This document shows, one piece after another, positions 48,141 to 59,020 of a stretch of 64,000 nucleotides of DNA. The stretch covers positions 1 through 64,000 of the forward strand of contig JASANE010021084.1 in the NCBI GenBank assembly GCA_030248225.1, in the 5' to 3' direction. The number at the start of each line of letters is the position of its first letter. Position 1 is the first letter of the stretch. The stretch is from Trileptium ribeirensis. Lineage: Eukaryota > Nematoda > Enoplea > Enoplida > Thoracostomopsidae. The notes beneath the pieces were generated by a model. The model was not told the origin of the DNA, ran no database searches, and saw nothing but the letters and a program-made list of their open reading frames with translations. The position numbers were made by a program, and so were the translations under genes.

Positions 48141-50595
48141 GTAGATTTACAAATTCGCATCGAGCAAGCTAGAACACATCAAGAGAAACAGTTTGAAACC
48201 GATCCGATAATCCGTTGCTGAGTTATGACGATTAATAGCTGCATCATGAATTATTTACACTAGCTATGTGATCTTAATTAAACGATACACGGCCCTACTA
48301 CTTATGGTAGTTGGGCATAAGCAGTCCTGTTTCATGATTTCTGTTCTAGTGATCAACAACGGCTATAGCTCTTGAACGGAACGGAATATATCCCTATTTT
48401 TTATCATTAATTACGTGCAACGTCTGACATATTATGATAAAAGCATGTATTTCGATTTTCCTGTCCACGAACGGACTAAAAATCTGCTTCGAGCATCTGT
48501 GTTACCTCCTTACAATAAGGTAACTGCTAAAGCTATGAGACAAAAATTTCTACAAGATATTTGAAATAGTCTTTCGACAGCCCTAATATCTGCCGAATAG
48601 CACTTGATAAGAACAAAACAACTACACAAAATGTGTGTTCTTGGGTTGTATGCCAAACCATCGGTTTTCTGAGAATATCGTCGAAAGTTTGGCATAACTA
48701 AAATATTGTATTCACTTTTGTGACACTGTTTTCAGCTTTTACTTCACTGCTCACAATACGTCGTGCAAGGTGAGAAATGTGTTAACAAATATAAGTCGCC
48801 CAAATAGGTTCCCCTTAATCCGGATATGTATATATTTGATAATTTTTGCCGGCCTATATTTTTGTCTCGAGCGATGTCGTCGAATCGCCCTTCAAAAATG
48901 GCGACAGCCTGGGATGTGACGGTTGATGTAAATGCCACTACGTCGTTCGCAATTTAAATGCTTTTGATAATTTTTTCTTAAAACATGAAATCAGAACAGA
49001 TTGTGTAGAATATATCGATAAATAATGCTATATCTAAGTGGTATACAAACAAAGAATATACAAACAAACTGTTTATATAAAGTTAGATATACAAAGTTGG
49101 TTCAAAGACACTATGTATAAATCCTTGAACATTCACAAAATGTTGCGCCAGCAGGTGAATGGTTCGACGATAGGCCAAAAGACTGAAGGTCCCTGCTTCA
49201 ATCCCTAACATTACTATTCCGTTTTTCAAGTTTTACTGTCATATGTTTTCGATGGGTTTCTAGGTGATTCGCAGACAATTGAATTGCACTCTTGTGGGGC
49301 AAGGATTTTTTCAAAGAGTTTTGCCATATCCAACTAATAGACAGGAAGACTGGTATCAGCCATAAACCGAAATATGTTGCTGTGACCCGTTTCTTTTATG
49401 AAAAGACACTCAAAATGTGTTCTAAAATTTTCAAACATTCTAAACTTTGCTACAGCCGAGCTTGTGTTCACTGTTTTCATTTAAAGGTTCACAGCGTTGG
49501 AATAGTTGTTTCTATTTGGCACAAGTTTGGATTGGGCATGTTTTACTTTTGTGACAGCCGTATAATGTTGAATTCCTCTTAGTCTCCGATTTGGCTGTGA
49601 AATATGGATTAAAATATTTATGATCCACAGTAAGACTACATATTACTATTACAGTCATCCTCTGTTGCTTTGGTGTGACTATTCTGATATGTATTGAGGT
49701 GCATCTATGAATGATTCCGATTTTACCAGCTATCCGTAGCACTGGATCTAAACATTACCTGCGCTTTGTACTGACTAGCAAACATTTAAAATCAACAGTA
49801 CTGTACCCAACGGCTTTCGCGTACCGTTTTAGTTTTGTGTATTAGAACGGTAGAACTAAAGCTACTTGCCTAAAACCATATTCTTGTTTGTAGTTCAGAT
49901 GTTGTTCGTATTCGTATGTTTACTTCTATCAGTTTATAAAATAAAACAAAATTAATATGGAGCTGTAAAGCCCACAGCATGGTCGCAACGAGTCGAGGAG
50001 GAGCAACTAAATAGAATGGCCACAATTTGATAATAGATCAGATAAATAAGTAAAGATTTATTGGCCTCTGTCGTGTTGTGAAGCAATAAATATCCTCTTT
50101 GGACACAAAATATATTTTCTGTTTTATAAGTTGTATTTGCCAAACGTTTTATTAAAAATATAGGACTCAACACAGAATTGATGAACCTAACCATAATATG
50201 AATGTACGTCGTTTGGAATTCTTAGGATATGAAACTATAACTTAATTCAGCAATATTTTGTTGTTCAATTGAGCCTATGCACATTATAATGCGATTAGCT
50301 ACGACGGTTAGACAGATGTCAGTAATAGATGCATAACCTAGTCATGCTGTCTAAAAGTATGGATGTAAGAATATAGCAGATTCGGATTTTAATCATCATT
50401 CAAATTATTTTTAGTCAAGGCGTCATGCCTTCCTATTGTTTATGTGATAGTCAGATGTGTGTCTGTACACTGTCTCTGACTGACGAATCTGCTCTTACTC
50501 GTTTACCGCAGTAAAATGTGAAAGTGATAGAAATGTAGGTTATATTACTTTCTGGCAAATAGCTGGTATAATACAGCGTCACAGATAGTTGTGTG
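48141..50595. other. Intergenic, no supported gene
   Basis: AT-rich; apart from a tRNA-like scrap at 49146-49208, nothing recognised. Confidence 0.45.
49146..49208 (+). repeat. tRNA-like fragment, probably SINE
   Basis: 'gccagcaggtgaatggttcgac' resembles a D-arm region and 'gaaggtccctgcttcaatccct' resembles a variable loop plus B box. The acceptor stem is absent. Confidence 0.35.
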
Positions 50596-50599
50596 CAGT

Positions 50600-50970
50600 C
50601 AATGCACATTGTTGCAAAATATTTAAAAAAGCTGCTAAAGAAACTGTATAACTTTTATGAAAACTGCAACGGAAACTGTGTCGCTTTTCGAAAAATTGCT
50701 CCAGACACTATGTCTCTTTTAGACAGTCCGCTAGAGAAGCTGTTTTACTTTTATAAAAACTGTTACAGAAACTGTGTCGCATTCAGGAAAACTGCTCACA
50801 GGAACTGTGTCACCTTTAGAAAAACTGCGACAGAAACTGTATCATTTTTAGAAAACCTGCTACAAAACTGTGTCACTTCTAGAAAAAACTGCGACAGGAA
50901 CTGTGTCGCTTTTAGAAAAACAGCTGTAGAAAATTTGACGGTTGGAAAAACAGCTACACAGCATGTTTTG
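50600..50970 (+). repeat. 33-bp minisatellite (forward)
   Basis: Unit 'aactgtgtcgcttttagaaaaactgctacag' recurs about every 33 bp, regular from about 50769 to 50935 and looser before. Because 33 is a multiple of three, it yields an open frame with an 11-residue repeat (e.g. NCVAFRKTA) that is likely artefactual. An inverted copy of the array is at 52650-52785. Confidence 0.85.
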
Positions 50971-51170
50971 TAGACTTGAGAGTTGTTGTGGTTCAGCATG
51001 ACGATGACGTGGAAGTGTTAATCATGCCAGCGCTATAACTTTGTTAACAACCGATTAATCTTGACATACTTACCATCGTTGGATAGAACCACTGCATTTA
51101 GTATTCCTAAAAAGGTGTTATATAATTGTTAACATTTTTTCACAAATCACTCATTTCGAGCAAAATTATG

Positions 51171-51394
51171 GGGTCTTTCTTAGAAGACCCCCGCCTGTCA
51201 TAACTTTTGAAGGATCGAAGATACAGAGCTGATTTTTGTACCAATCGAAGCAAAAGTTTTTTTACTTTTGAGGCCCCAATGGTCCCCTTCCTCTGAACCG
51301 CCTCGTCCAGCCGAGTCGATTGGTACCAAAATCAACTCTGTATCTTTCGACCGTTCAAAAGTTATTACTGGCGAGGGTCTTCTAAGATTGACCC
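51171..51394. repeat. 224-bp hairpin (imperfect inverted repeat)
   Basis: Left arm 51171-51248 (gggtctttcttagaagaccc... to ...ttgtaccaatcga) pairs with right arm 51316-51394 (tcgattggtaccaaaatcaa... to ...cttctaagattgaccc). The loop is ~67 bp. Arms are ~78 bp with scattered mismatches. It may be a small MITE or a structured RNA locus. Confidence 0.85.
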
Positions 51395-52039
51395 AAATTA
51401 AGATATTACAGGTATTTTTATCTATTCATATCCTTTTTACTTCAGTGGGTAAATACGACGTACGCAGAATTGCTTTTGACGAATTTAACAGCCCTAAAAC
51501 ATATATATACGTTGTTAGCTTTTCCATACAGATTTATTTGAACGGAAAAAATTAACAATTTACAGCTGTAAAAATTGCTAATTTTAAATAAATGGAAAGT
51601 CACAAAGGGGAAATTACATTCGATCATGGGCTAAGAAATTCGGAGTTTATGTATTTACCTATATCTATTTATTATTTATTATAAATCTTATTAATCGATA
51701 TGTAATGTTTATTTGTGTTTTACTACAAAATTAATGAAGAATAAATTAATTTTATTGTGACGAGCACGTTAATCCAATTTTCGATTTCTTGTTAACGCAA
51801 ATGACAGAAAAGGAAGGTTCGTAGGCGGCTACTTTAAACCTTTCACTTTGAAAATGCAAAAAATATGACTTATTTCAATTTTAGATAATTCAAAGTTCTA
51901 CAATCGGCTCTAAAATTCTTGGCAGTAACTACAGGTTTTTGATAATATAGTTTTACACATTATTCGATTTGGAGCATCTAAACAGAATGAATTGTTTGCT
52001 ACATGATACATTTAGGCAATTCATACCAAAGTTGGGTTT

Positions 52040-52280
52040 CAGAGATTACTTCCCCCCGAGGCATGAGACCCCCACTACCCCGTGGTCCCATTGAACCCCC
52101 TGAGGGTACCACTTTACCATCCACTCAACGCACCGGTCCCCCTACTTTTGTAAAAATTGGCAAAAATTGGAGTAAAATGTCAAAAAGGAAGGATCCTCGA
52201 AAGAGGAAGTTGTCAACTTTTTTAGCACCTAAAAATTTCCCAAAGCTTAGAAGTCAACAATTTTCTGAAATTTCTGAAAA
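52040..52280 (+). repeat. Interspersed repeat family copy 2
   Basis: A GC-rich block ('cccccgaggcatgagacccc...') followed by 'gtaaaaattggcaaaaattgg', like the copies at 36930 and 53770. The closing block seems absent, so it is truncated. Confidence 0.55.
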
Positions 52281-52649
52281 TTAGTTGCTATTCAGTTGCT
52301 TAACTGCGACGTTCTATGGTAGTATTGTCAAGGCGAATTTTTGCACGATTAAGTTTTTGATTTTGACTAAAGAACAACCAAGTAGTAAGCGCATAAAGTG
52401 TAATTACGCATAAATGATACGAGATATTGATGTGTACCTCGTGGGATGCCCGAAATACAAAATTCTGCAAAATATATCGGCCAATATATCTAGTTTTTAC
52501 AAGGTCGGTAGATTTTTCGGAATGGGAATCATCGCAGACACTACAAAATAGTATGCTCTCAAGTTCACTTTTGAGTGCAGGAGCTGGTGTCAAGATAGCT
52601 AGATAAGCTTTGTCACATTCATAAAAGTGGTTCGATTTATGTGGAAGTC

Positions 52650-52785
52650 TAAATGTGGTACTGTTTGTGTAGCAGTTTTTCTAAAAGTAAACAGTTTCTG
52701 TAACAGTTTTTCTAAAAGCGACACTGTTTCTGCAGCAGGTTTTCTAAAAGTAACATAGTTTCAGTAGCAGCTTTTTGAAAAAATT
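52650..52785 (-). repeat. 33-bp minisatellite (inverted copy)
   Basis: About four units of the reverse complement of the 50.6-kb minisatellite (e.g. 'agcagtttttctaaaagt', 'aacagtttttctaaaagc'). With the forward array it forms inverted flanks around ~1.7 kb. Confidence 0.85.
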
Positions 52786-53769
52786 TTGCCACAATAGGCA
52801 GTGACTGCCGACAACTCTATTTAAACGCTGCATACCTGTGACACTAGTCTTATCCACGAATAAGACACATTTTGGACATATATACATAATAATTACAAAC
52901 AGAATAGATTTAATTTTCACTGTCACAGTTCAAGAGAATCTCCATGTCTCGTACAGGTAAAATTCAAGACTTTTATGACAGTATTGTTTATTAATGGGAA
53001 AATATGATACATAATAATAATAGCTATTTTTTGTTGTAATTTGATAAAAAAACGCTATAAGATATATTTTATTTTTAATCTCTGTAAATCTAACATTGTA
53101 TTTATTGTGGCAGATATAAGTGCTAGCGATACCCACAGTTAATACCGAGACGAAGAATTTAGCGTCAAGGAAGTGGCTGTGTGGATACAAAATTTCTCTG
53201 TTTATGTGAACAGTATCATTTAGATTTTATATCATTAACGAGAACATGCGACTAAATATGTCACGCAAACTGATCAAATCATTCTGCCTGTGTTGAGTCA
53301 CTCAGCAAGCTTTCGTGAGACAAAATGACAACCTAGCCAAGCTACACTATGAGTAGGCCGTCAAACTGAACCTTTGTTTTACAAACACGGCGTTTGTCAA
53401 AGCTGTTCCTGCCGCTAACGCGCGTACCCGGTTCTGAATTAAACGTCCTTTCAGGTGAAGTACATACATGTTTTGTTTGCGTGAAATACATGGTTCCCGC
53501 TAACAATTTTCTTATCTTTTCGAAATAGATTATATTTGATGGCTCAATAATAAAAGAGCCTCTGCTGTAATGTTTATCACAATTTCACCGTCCAACTTAA
53601 TTCCATGGGTATTTACACACCACGATCCAGAAAACTAAGTATCCAGACATTTATAACCATCAATCTCATGGGCGTGCAGCCTTAACGTGATATATATATT
53701 GTCACCGCGCCAATATGTGTTTTGTCGGCCTGCAGGTAATTATTAGTTTTGTAATATGCAGTTACAATC
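52786..53769. other. Intergenic, no supported gene
   Basis: AT-rich; nothing recognised. Confidence 0.45.
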
Positions 53770-54090
53770 TATCCCGAAAACCATACCTAGGCGAGGTCCG
53801 AAGTCCCATGGGGATACCGGATGATGCTAGGGGTGGCAGGTGGTTCATCAATAGGTGGAGAGGCCGTCAGGTAGAAATAAGTTTTCCTAATTTTTTGGAA
53901 GTCTTTTTTTAATTTTTGCCAATTTCCCCCAAGTTTATCAATTTGCCCCTTTTTTACCAATTTCTCAAAATTTTTGATAATTTCGCTTAAGTTTTGGTAA
54001 TTTCCAAAATTTTTCCGGATTTATGCTAAAATTTTGCGCGGGCCTTCGGCGCATGGGGTGTCCATCCATTATCTGGGGATTATTATGTTA
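53770..54090 (-). repeat. Interspersed repeat family copy 3 (inverted)
   Basis: Read on the minus strand: a GC-rich start (catgcgccgaaggcccgcgc), a core of 'aaattggcaaaaatt' and 'aaattggtaaaa' words, then 'gggacttcggacctcgcc', which matches the closing block of copy 1 at 37303. Confidence 0.65.
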
Positions 54091-55137
54091 CCACACTGGG
54101 GCGTCGATGACGTCTTGATGGAGGGTGACGCTTATATAAATCCACGTATATAGGTATATTTTGCTGTAGGCAAATATTTAACCAACATTGATTTCTGCTA
54201 CTATAAACCAGTGCATTTACATGCGCTTTCAGCAAATTTTTATTAATTGATCGTGCTGTCCTGTGCAAAACATATTAAGTAATTTCTATATTTATATATG
54301 TAGAGATGTTGATTTTTCGTAACGGCTTGGGCCATGACCCACAATACATAATCTACTGGGATAAAGAATAAATCAGCATGGCTCATAATGTATCTCACTG
54401 CAAACTTGTCTTTGTCCACCTAAGACTTTTCGGATACTGTGTTTCCCTCGATTTCAACAAAGCCTCTGCAGACGTGGCTGTGTAAGCTGAGAAAATAGTC
54501 GTTGGCGGGTCTATTTCCTTGTTCGATATCGTTTAACTTATAGCAAAATCTCTGCCAAAACTCATCAAGCCAGCGTTTTTGTTGGAATAGGAAGAAATTT
54601 AATAACGGACTCCTATTTGCGTCTCAACTACCTAACATATATTTCATTTTAATGACCACCAATAGCAAAAAGTGCTGGATGTAGTGGTTTAGGAAATGTT
54701 GACCTGACTTTCAAAAAACTAGAGATGGTACTTTGCAATCTATTCGACAAATATTAGTAATTCCAACATTGCCAAGATTGATAACTATTTTTAGTCGCTA
54801 TATCATTGTGTGCGAGCAACAGAAGTGTGTTGCCTTAGGAAAGCTTATCAATAGTGTTTATACGTATCTTCTGAGCTTCCGCATTTGTCTATTACATAAT
54901 TTTTAGTAGAAGTGTTAACAATAAGACAATATTCAAATCGATGAAACAAAATACAGTACGAATGACTATACTGTGTAAGACTGCAAGCAATACGATGACA
55001 GACTTACTACTCACGCTTTTTCAACTTAAACAAATTCCAGGAATGTTTAACAATATTATCTGGTTGATAAAAGCATGCAATTATAAAATCGTTATGACGC
55101 TCTATGAATAGATATCTCCTGTTAGAAGCGAGCAATA
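54091..55137. other. Intergenic, no supported gene
   Basis: AT-rich; nothing recognised. Confidence 0.45.
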
Positions 55138-55145
55138 CATGAACA

Positions 55146-56580
55146 CAGGGACGTAGCCAGAAACTTCTCCACGGGGGGGCACTGGGTTTCCTAGGGGGGG
55201 CACAGAGTAAAATCTAAAGGCGCGCATAAACGCAAGCATATTCGTAAGTGTGCTTTATGCTCAATTCCGTATACTCACTAGATGCATATCCGACCAATCA
55301 AGTTGAGATGCCTAATGAATACAGGAATGACGTTTCTAAACTTTGCAGTATCGTAATGTCAGATTCCGTGTCTATGTCTATTTGGTAGGGAAACTAGTCA
55401 TGAATGGCAGCTAGTCATATGAAACAATCAAAATAAACTATACATACCTATGCTTCGCTTGAACCGTTGTGTTTCCTGCCAAGTGTCTTGGTTCACGACT
55501 ATGGCTGGTTTTGGACTATGGCTGTTAAGATGTTTTCTACATTCGGGTAGTAGCTTCAATTGTGCATGCGGCACAGCATCGACAAGTCATTTGCGAAATT
55601 TAGTAACCATCGTTTGTTGCAATAGTTACAGAAAACGGAAATTTCATTTTTGAAATTAATATCTGAATGGACCTATGGTAATACATCCAACTGCATAAGG
55701 CATAAAATAATCCCAAGTGGTAACGTCTGCCAGGTATAATCAACGAAGTTATGCCAAAAATTAAAAAATTCGCGCGCACCGAAGTGACAAACGCAAATTT
55801 TGGACCAAATGTATAAATATCAGAACTGTTTTCTTTCTGTTTCTTGGGAATATTGGCACCGATTTAGATAATATATATATTCACAAAGGTTGTAAGCCTT
55901 GGAGCAGATATCTGCTATATACTAGTCACTTACCGCTAAGAATATATAAATATTGTTTGTAATTTTTGCTCCAAAACTACTGAAATATTTTAGTGTGTGT
56001 TTTTCAAGAGCTATCTCGCAGAGCTTTAAAGTTAAACAGAATATAATATCGTACCTGAAACCAAACGTACCTTTCTCTCCGCGAGGTGCCCGGGGCACTA
56101 ACTACGTCAATAAAATTGTCCATTTCATATCAAATATAAAAATATATAAGTTTACAAAGTTATTATAATGTTATGCAAAAAACATATCTATCGTAAGAAA
56201 CATCGCAAACATATATCGCAAAAAACAAGTATAGCAACATATGTACAAAAATGGGCGTGTTACACGTAGAATCAATAATATATATATATATATATAATGT
56301 AATGGACAACAATGTAAAGGTTGTTGTGCCATTTGCTGAAGGTTTTAATTCATCTGAGCTGAATTCCGATTCTGGTTTACTCGGCGTGGTATACATCTGA
56401 TTTTTGCTTAATAGTAACATTGATTGAGCTTTTTAAGGTCCATTTTACAATAGTCCATCCCGTCCTCCGATCGATCCCATACCCATTGGCTGTCCTCCCG
56501 TTGTCAAGCTCCATGGGGGGGCACGGATGGTCGCACGGGGGGGCACGGCCCCCCCATGCCCCCCCTTGGCTACGCCCCTG
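55146..56580. mobile_element. Non-autonomous hAT-type DNA transposon (1435 bp)
   Basis: Left end CAGGGACGTAGCCAG and right end, read as reverse complement CAGGGGCGTAGCCAA, are terminal inverted repeats, each followed by G-runs and 'gggggggcac' words. A perfect 8-bp target duplication, catgaaca, flanks the element at 55138-55145 and 56581-56588. An 8-bp duplication with CAG-starting ends is the hAT signature. The interior has no transposase frame; it holds a (TA)n tract at about 56276-56297. It must have been moved by an enzyme encoded elsewhere. Confidence 0.88.
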
Positions 56581-56588
56581 CATGAACA

Positions 56589-58925
56589 TCCTTGAAAACA
56601 AATTTCATGTCTGTAAAAGATAGAGAAACGAATTTAAAGTTTTGTATAGCTGTTATTACATATATATGTATGTATGTATATATACTAATATGTTTTGTTC
56701 AAACAGCACAAAGGAATAGAAGAAAGTAATGTGTTCCCATATGTTAAAACTGAAAATTGCATAACGAACTACACGAATTGTCTGAAATTCATTAACACAC
56801 CACACATTCATATTTTCTCCTACACTCGAAATTTTATGCCAAGTATTTAGAAAATATGCTATGTATTACCATAACTATACCAAACATCTTGCAGTCCTTA
56901 GTCTATGCTAATTATTAAGCGTTAAATTATGCTATTTTAGCATAACTATTTATAATAATGTTGCAGCATAATTATGCTAAATGAAGACCTAGAAGAATGG
57001 CTAGTTAGCAAGTAATGACAACCTTCCAAAAGACCTGCTGTTTGTTGTAAGCATTGTCAAATTTGCTTAGTAATAATTATATAAGTATTCTTAGTAAATA
57101 ATTTTATGCGTCACTAATATAAGTGTTTCGCTTATGCCAAAGCATAGTAATTTTTTATATTACTGTGTCAAAAAGTAAGAGAATATCCAAACTGAATACT
57201 ACGTTTAAGTGACAGGCGATGTACTTTTCCAATTTCAGCGACACAAATATAACATGAAAGTAAAAGTTATTGCCTTAATCTGTTTCAAATGAATTCTTAA
57301 GTATGTTCCCGTCGCATAAGTGCATATATTTCGATGCAATCTAAGCATTAGTCCGCACTGACTTTGTCTGCCTATTTTGCAGTCAAGTGAGCCAATAGAA
57401 TTGTTGAACCTATCTACACCACAATAAACCACATATTAAGATTTCTTGGTTATTACTTGCGATTGTCTGATGTTTTGCAGAAATGAAGCAACATTGTTTA
57501 TTCTAACAGATTTGGGATGAAAATTGAATTATCTAATTTTGGGTGCTAACTATAGATTCTTCTGCCTAGAATTGGTAGAAGAAAATATAGTTGATAGAGA
57601 AAATAAGATATTTCGTACTCGAGCTTTTTATAGCATTATCATAAAATAAATGTATATAATACGATTTTCGGATTCCAAAACCTAAAAACTCTTGCAGTTG
57701 TACGAGACAATGTTGTCAACATGGCTTAGTGAATGTCATATGTAGACAACGTAGCGAAGAAAAATAATATAGGTTAAAGAATAGTGCTGTATTTTTAGAT
57801 AACACGTAAAGCAAAACAAGGAACGGAAAACAAAAAGCAACTGCTAATTGGAGTATGACAAATGTAAGATCGTATAAAAATCCTAACAGGAACTAAAATG
57901 TCAACTAATATGTTTGGGTATGAATATTTGATATAAAATAAAAAACTAATATAGTTTTAGGATACAATATAATCTGATAGGATTAAATTATTACAAGATT
58001 GGTGAAAGGCCAAGGTGATGTACTTTTATATAAAACGCTATGCGAGACAAGGAACCAAAACCAAATAATCTACTACATATTGTTGTAATTGAAACATAAT
58101 AAATCCTAATAGGTATGTAATGTGAAGTTTACTGTTAAAAATATAAACCACGGGTCGCGGATTACGAGTCAACTTTGTGACCATTTCCTTCGGGTCAGCT
58201 CGAGTGACAGCGTCTCTCAAAATCTTGAGATTATGTGCCAACTATTGTTCATTGGATTCCATTGATTCGACGGGCACGGTATACAAGACATTATTTAATT
58301 CACTGTTTTGGAACGCAGGTAAAAAAATAACGTTACTTATGTTTGTAGCATATCTTCTATTTTGGGCTCAAATATAATTATCTTATGTCATGTTTGTAGT
58401 ATTTGTTGCAATACATACATCTATAGCGTAGCCAAGAGTACAGCACTGTTACACATCTTTATCAATAGTAGTTAGCCATCTGTTCGAGATCAAATCATGA
58501 CAAAATGTATATCCATTATTTCGATACCGAATTGCTAAAGTAATTATACCTATTCCGGGCTACGTAGCACACAAGCCTACGGGAAAAATCAGATTGCAGG
58601 GCACTTTTGTTTGATTGTTATGATATTGGTGCCTAGCCAAGTAGGTAGCCAGGAGGTGCGAAGAGGAGCCACGCCCCCAGCCCTCTGAAATTGTGTTCTC
58701 CCTCCTGAGGAAACCGTTGAAAAATATCAATTTCATATTGACAAACGGATTTTCAATTGTATCCGACAACTACAACTTGAAGAATTTAATTGAATTTTTA
58801 CTATGGTTATCAGTTGTTTTAATAGAGATGTTTTCTCTTTTTTGTTTTAGCAAAGACTGTGTCGATTTTACGTAATGGAACATTTGGCCAAAGTAACCCT
58901 GAGGGGCGGAAATAAAATGCAGGCC
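56589..58925. other. Intergenic, no supported gene
   Basis: AT-rich, with a GC-richer scrap at 58635-58700. A (TATG)n-like simple tract is at 56659-56685. Nothing else recognised. Confidence 0.45.
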
Positions 58926-58926
58926 A

Positions 58927-59020
58927 TGCTGTTTTCGATATGCTAAGCCTAAGCCTTAGTTTTAGCCTAAGCTAACGTTCTTATATGGGACATACACTAA
59001 GCCTAAGCCTAAGTCGGGGG
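58927..59020 (+). repeat. Degenerate GCCTAA hexamer repeats
   Basis: 'ctaagcctaagcctaag' and variants recur, interrupted by unrelated sequence. Similar words are at 7945-7995. The hexamer equals the complement of TTAGGC but the run is too short and broken to be a telomere tract. Confidence 0.6.

Noticed and set aside
50593..50973. 126-codon open frame with a repeated NCVAFRKTA-like motif
   Set aside because: It is the translation of a 33-bp minisatellite; no start context or flanking gene structure.
52300..52593. 97-codon minus-strand open frame with one hydrophobic stretch
   Set aside because: No family motif; lies between repeats; no exon boundaries that connect to another frame.
58927..59020. 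GCCTAA words suggestive of a TTAGGC telomere tract
   Set aside because: Too few, interrupted, and internal to the sequence.
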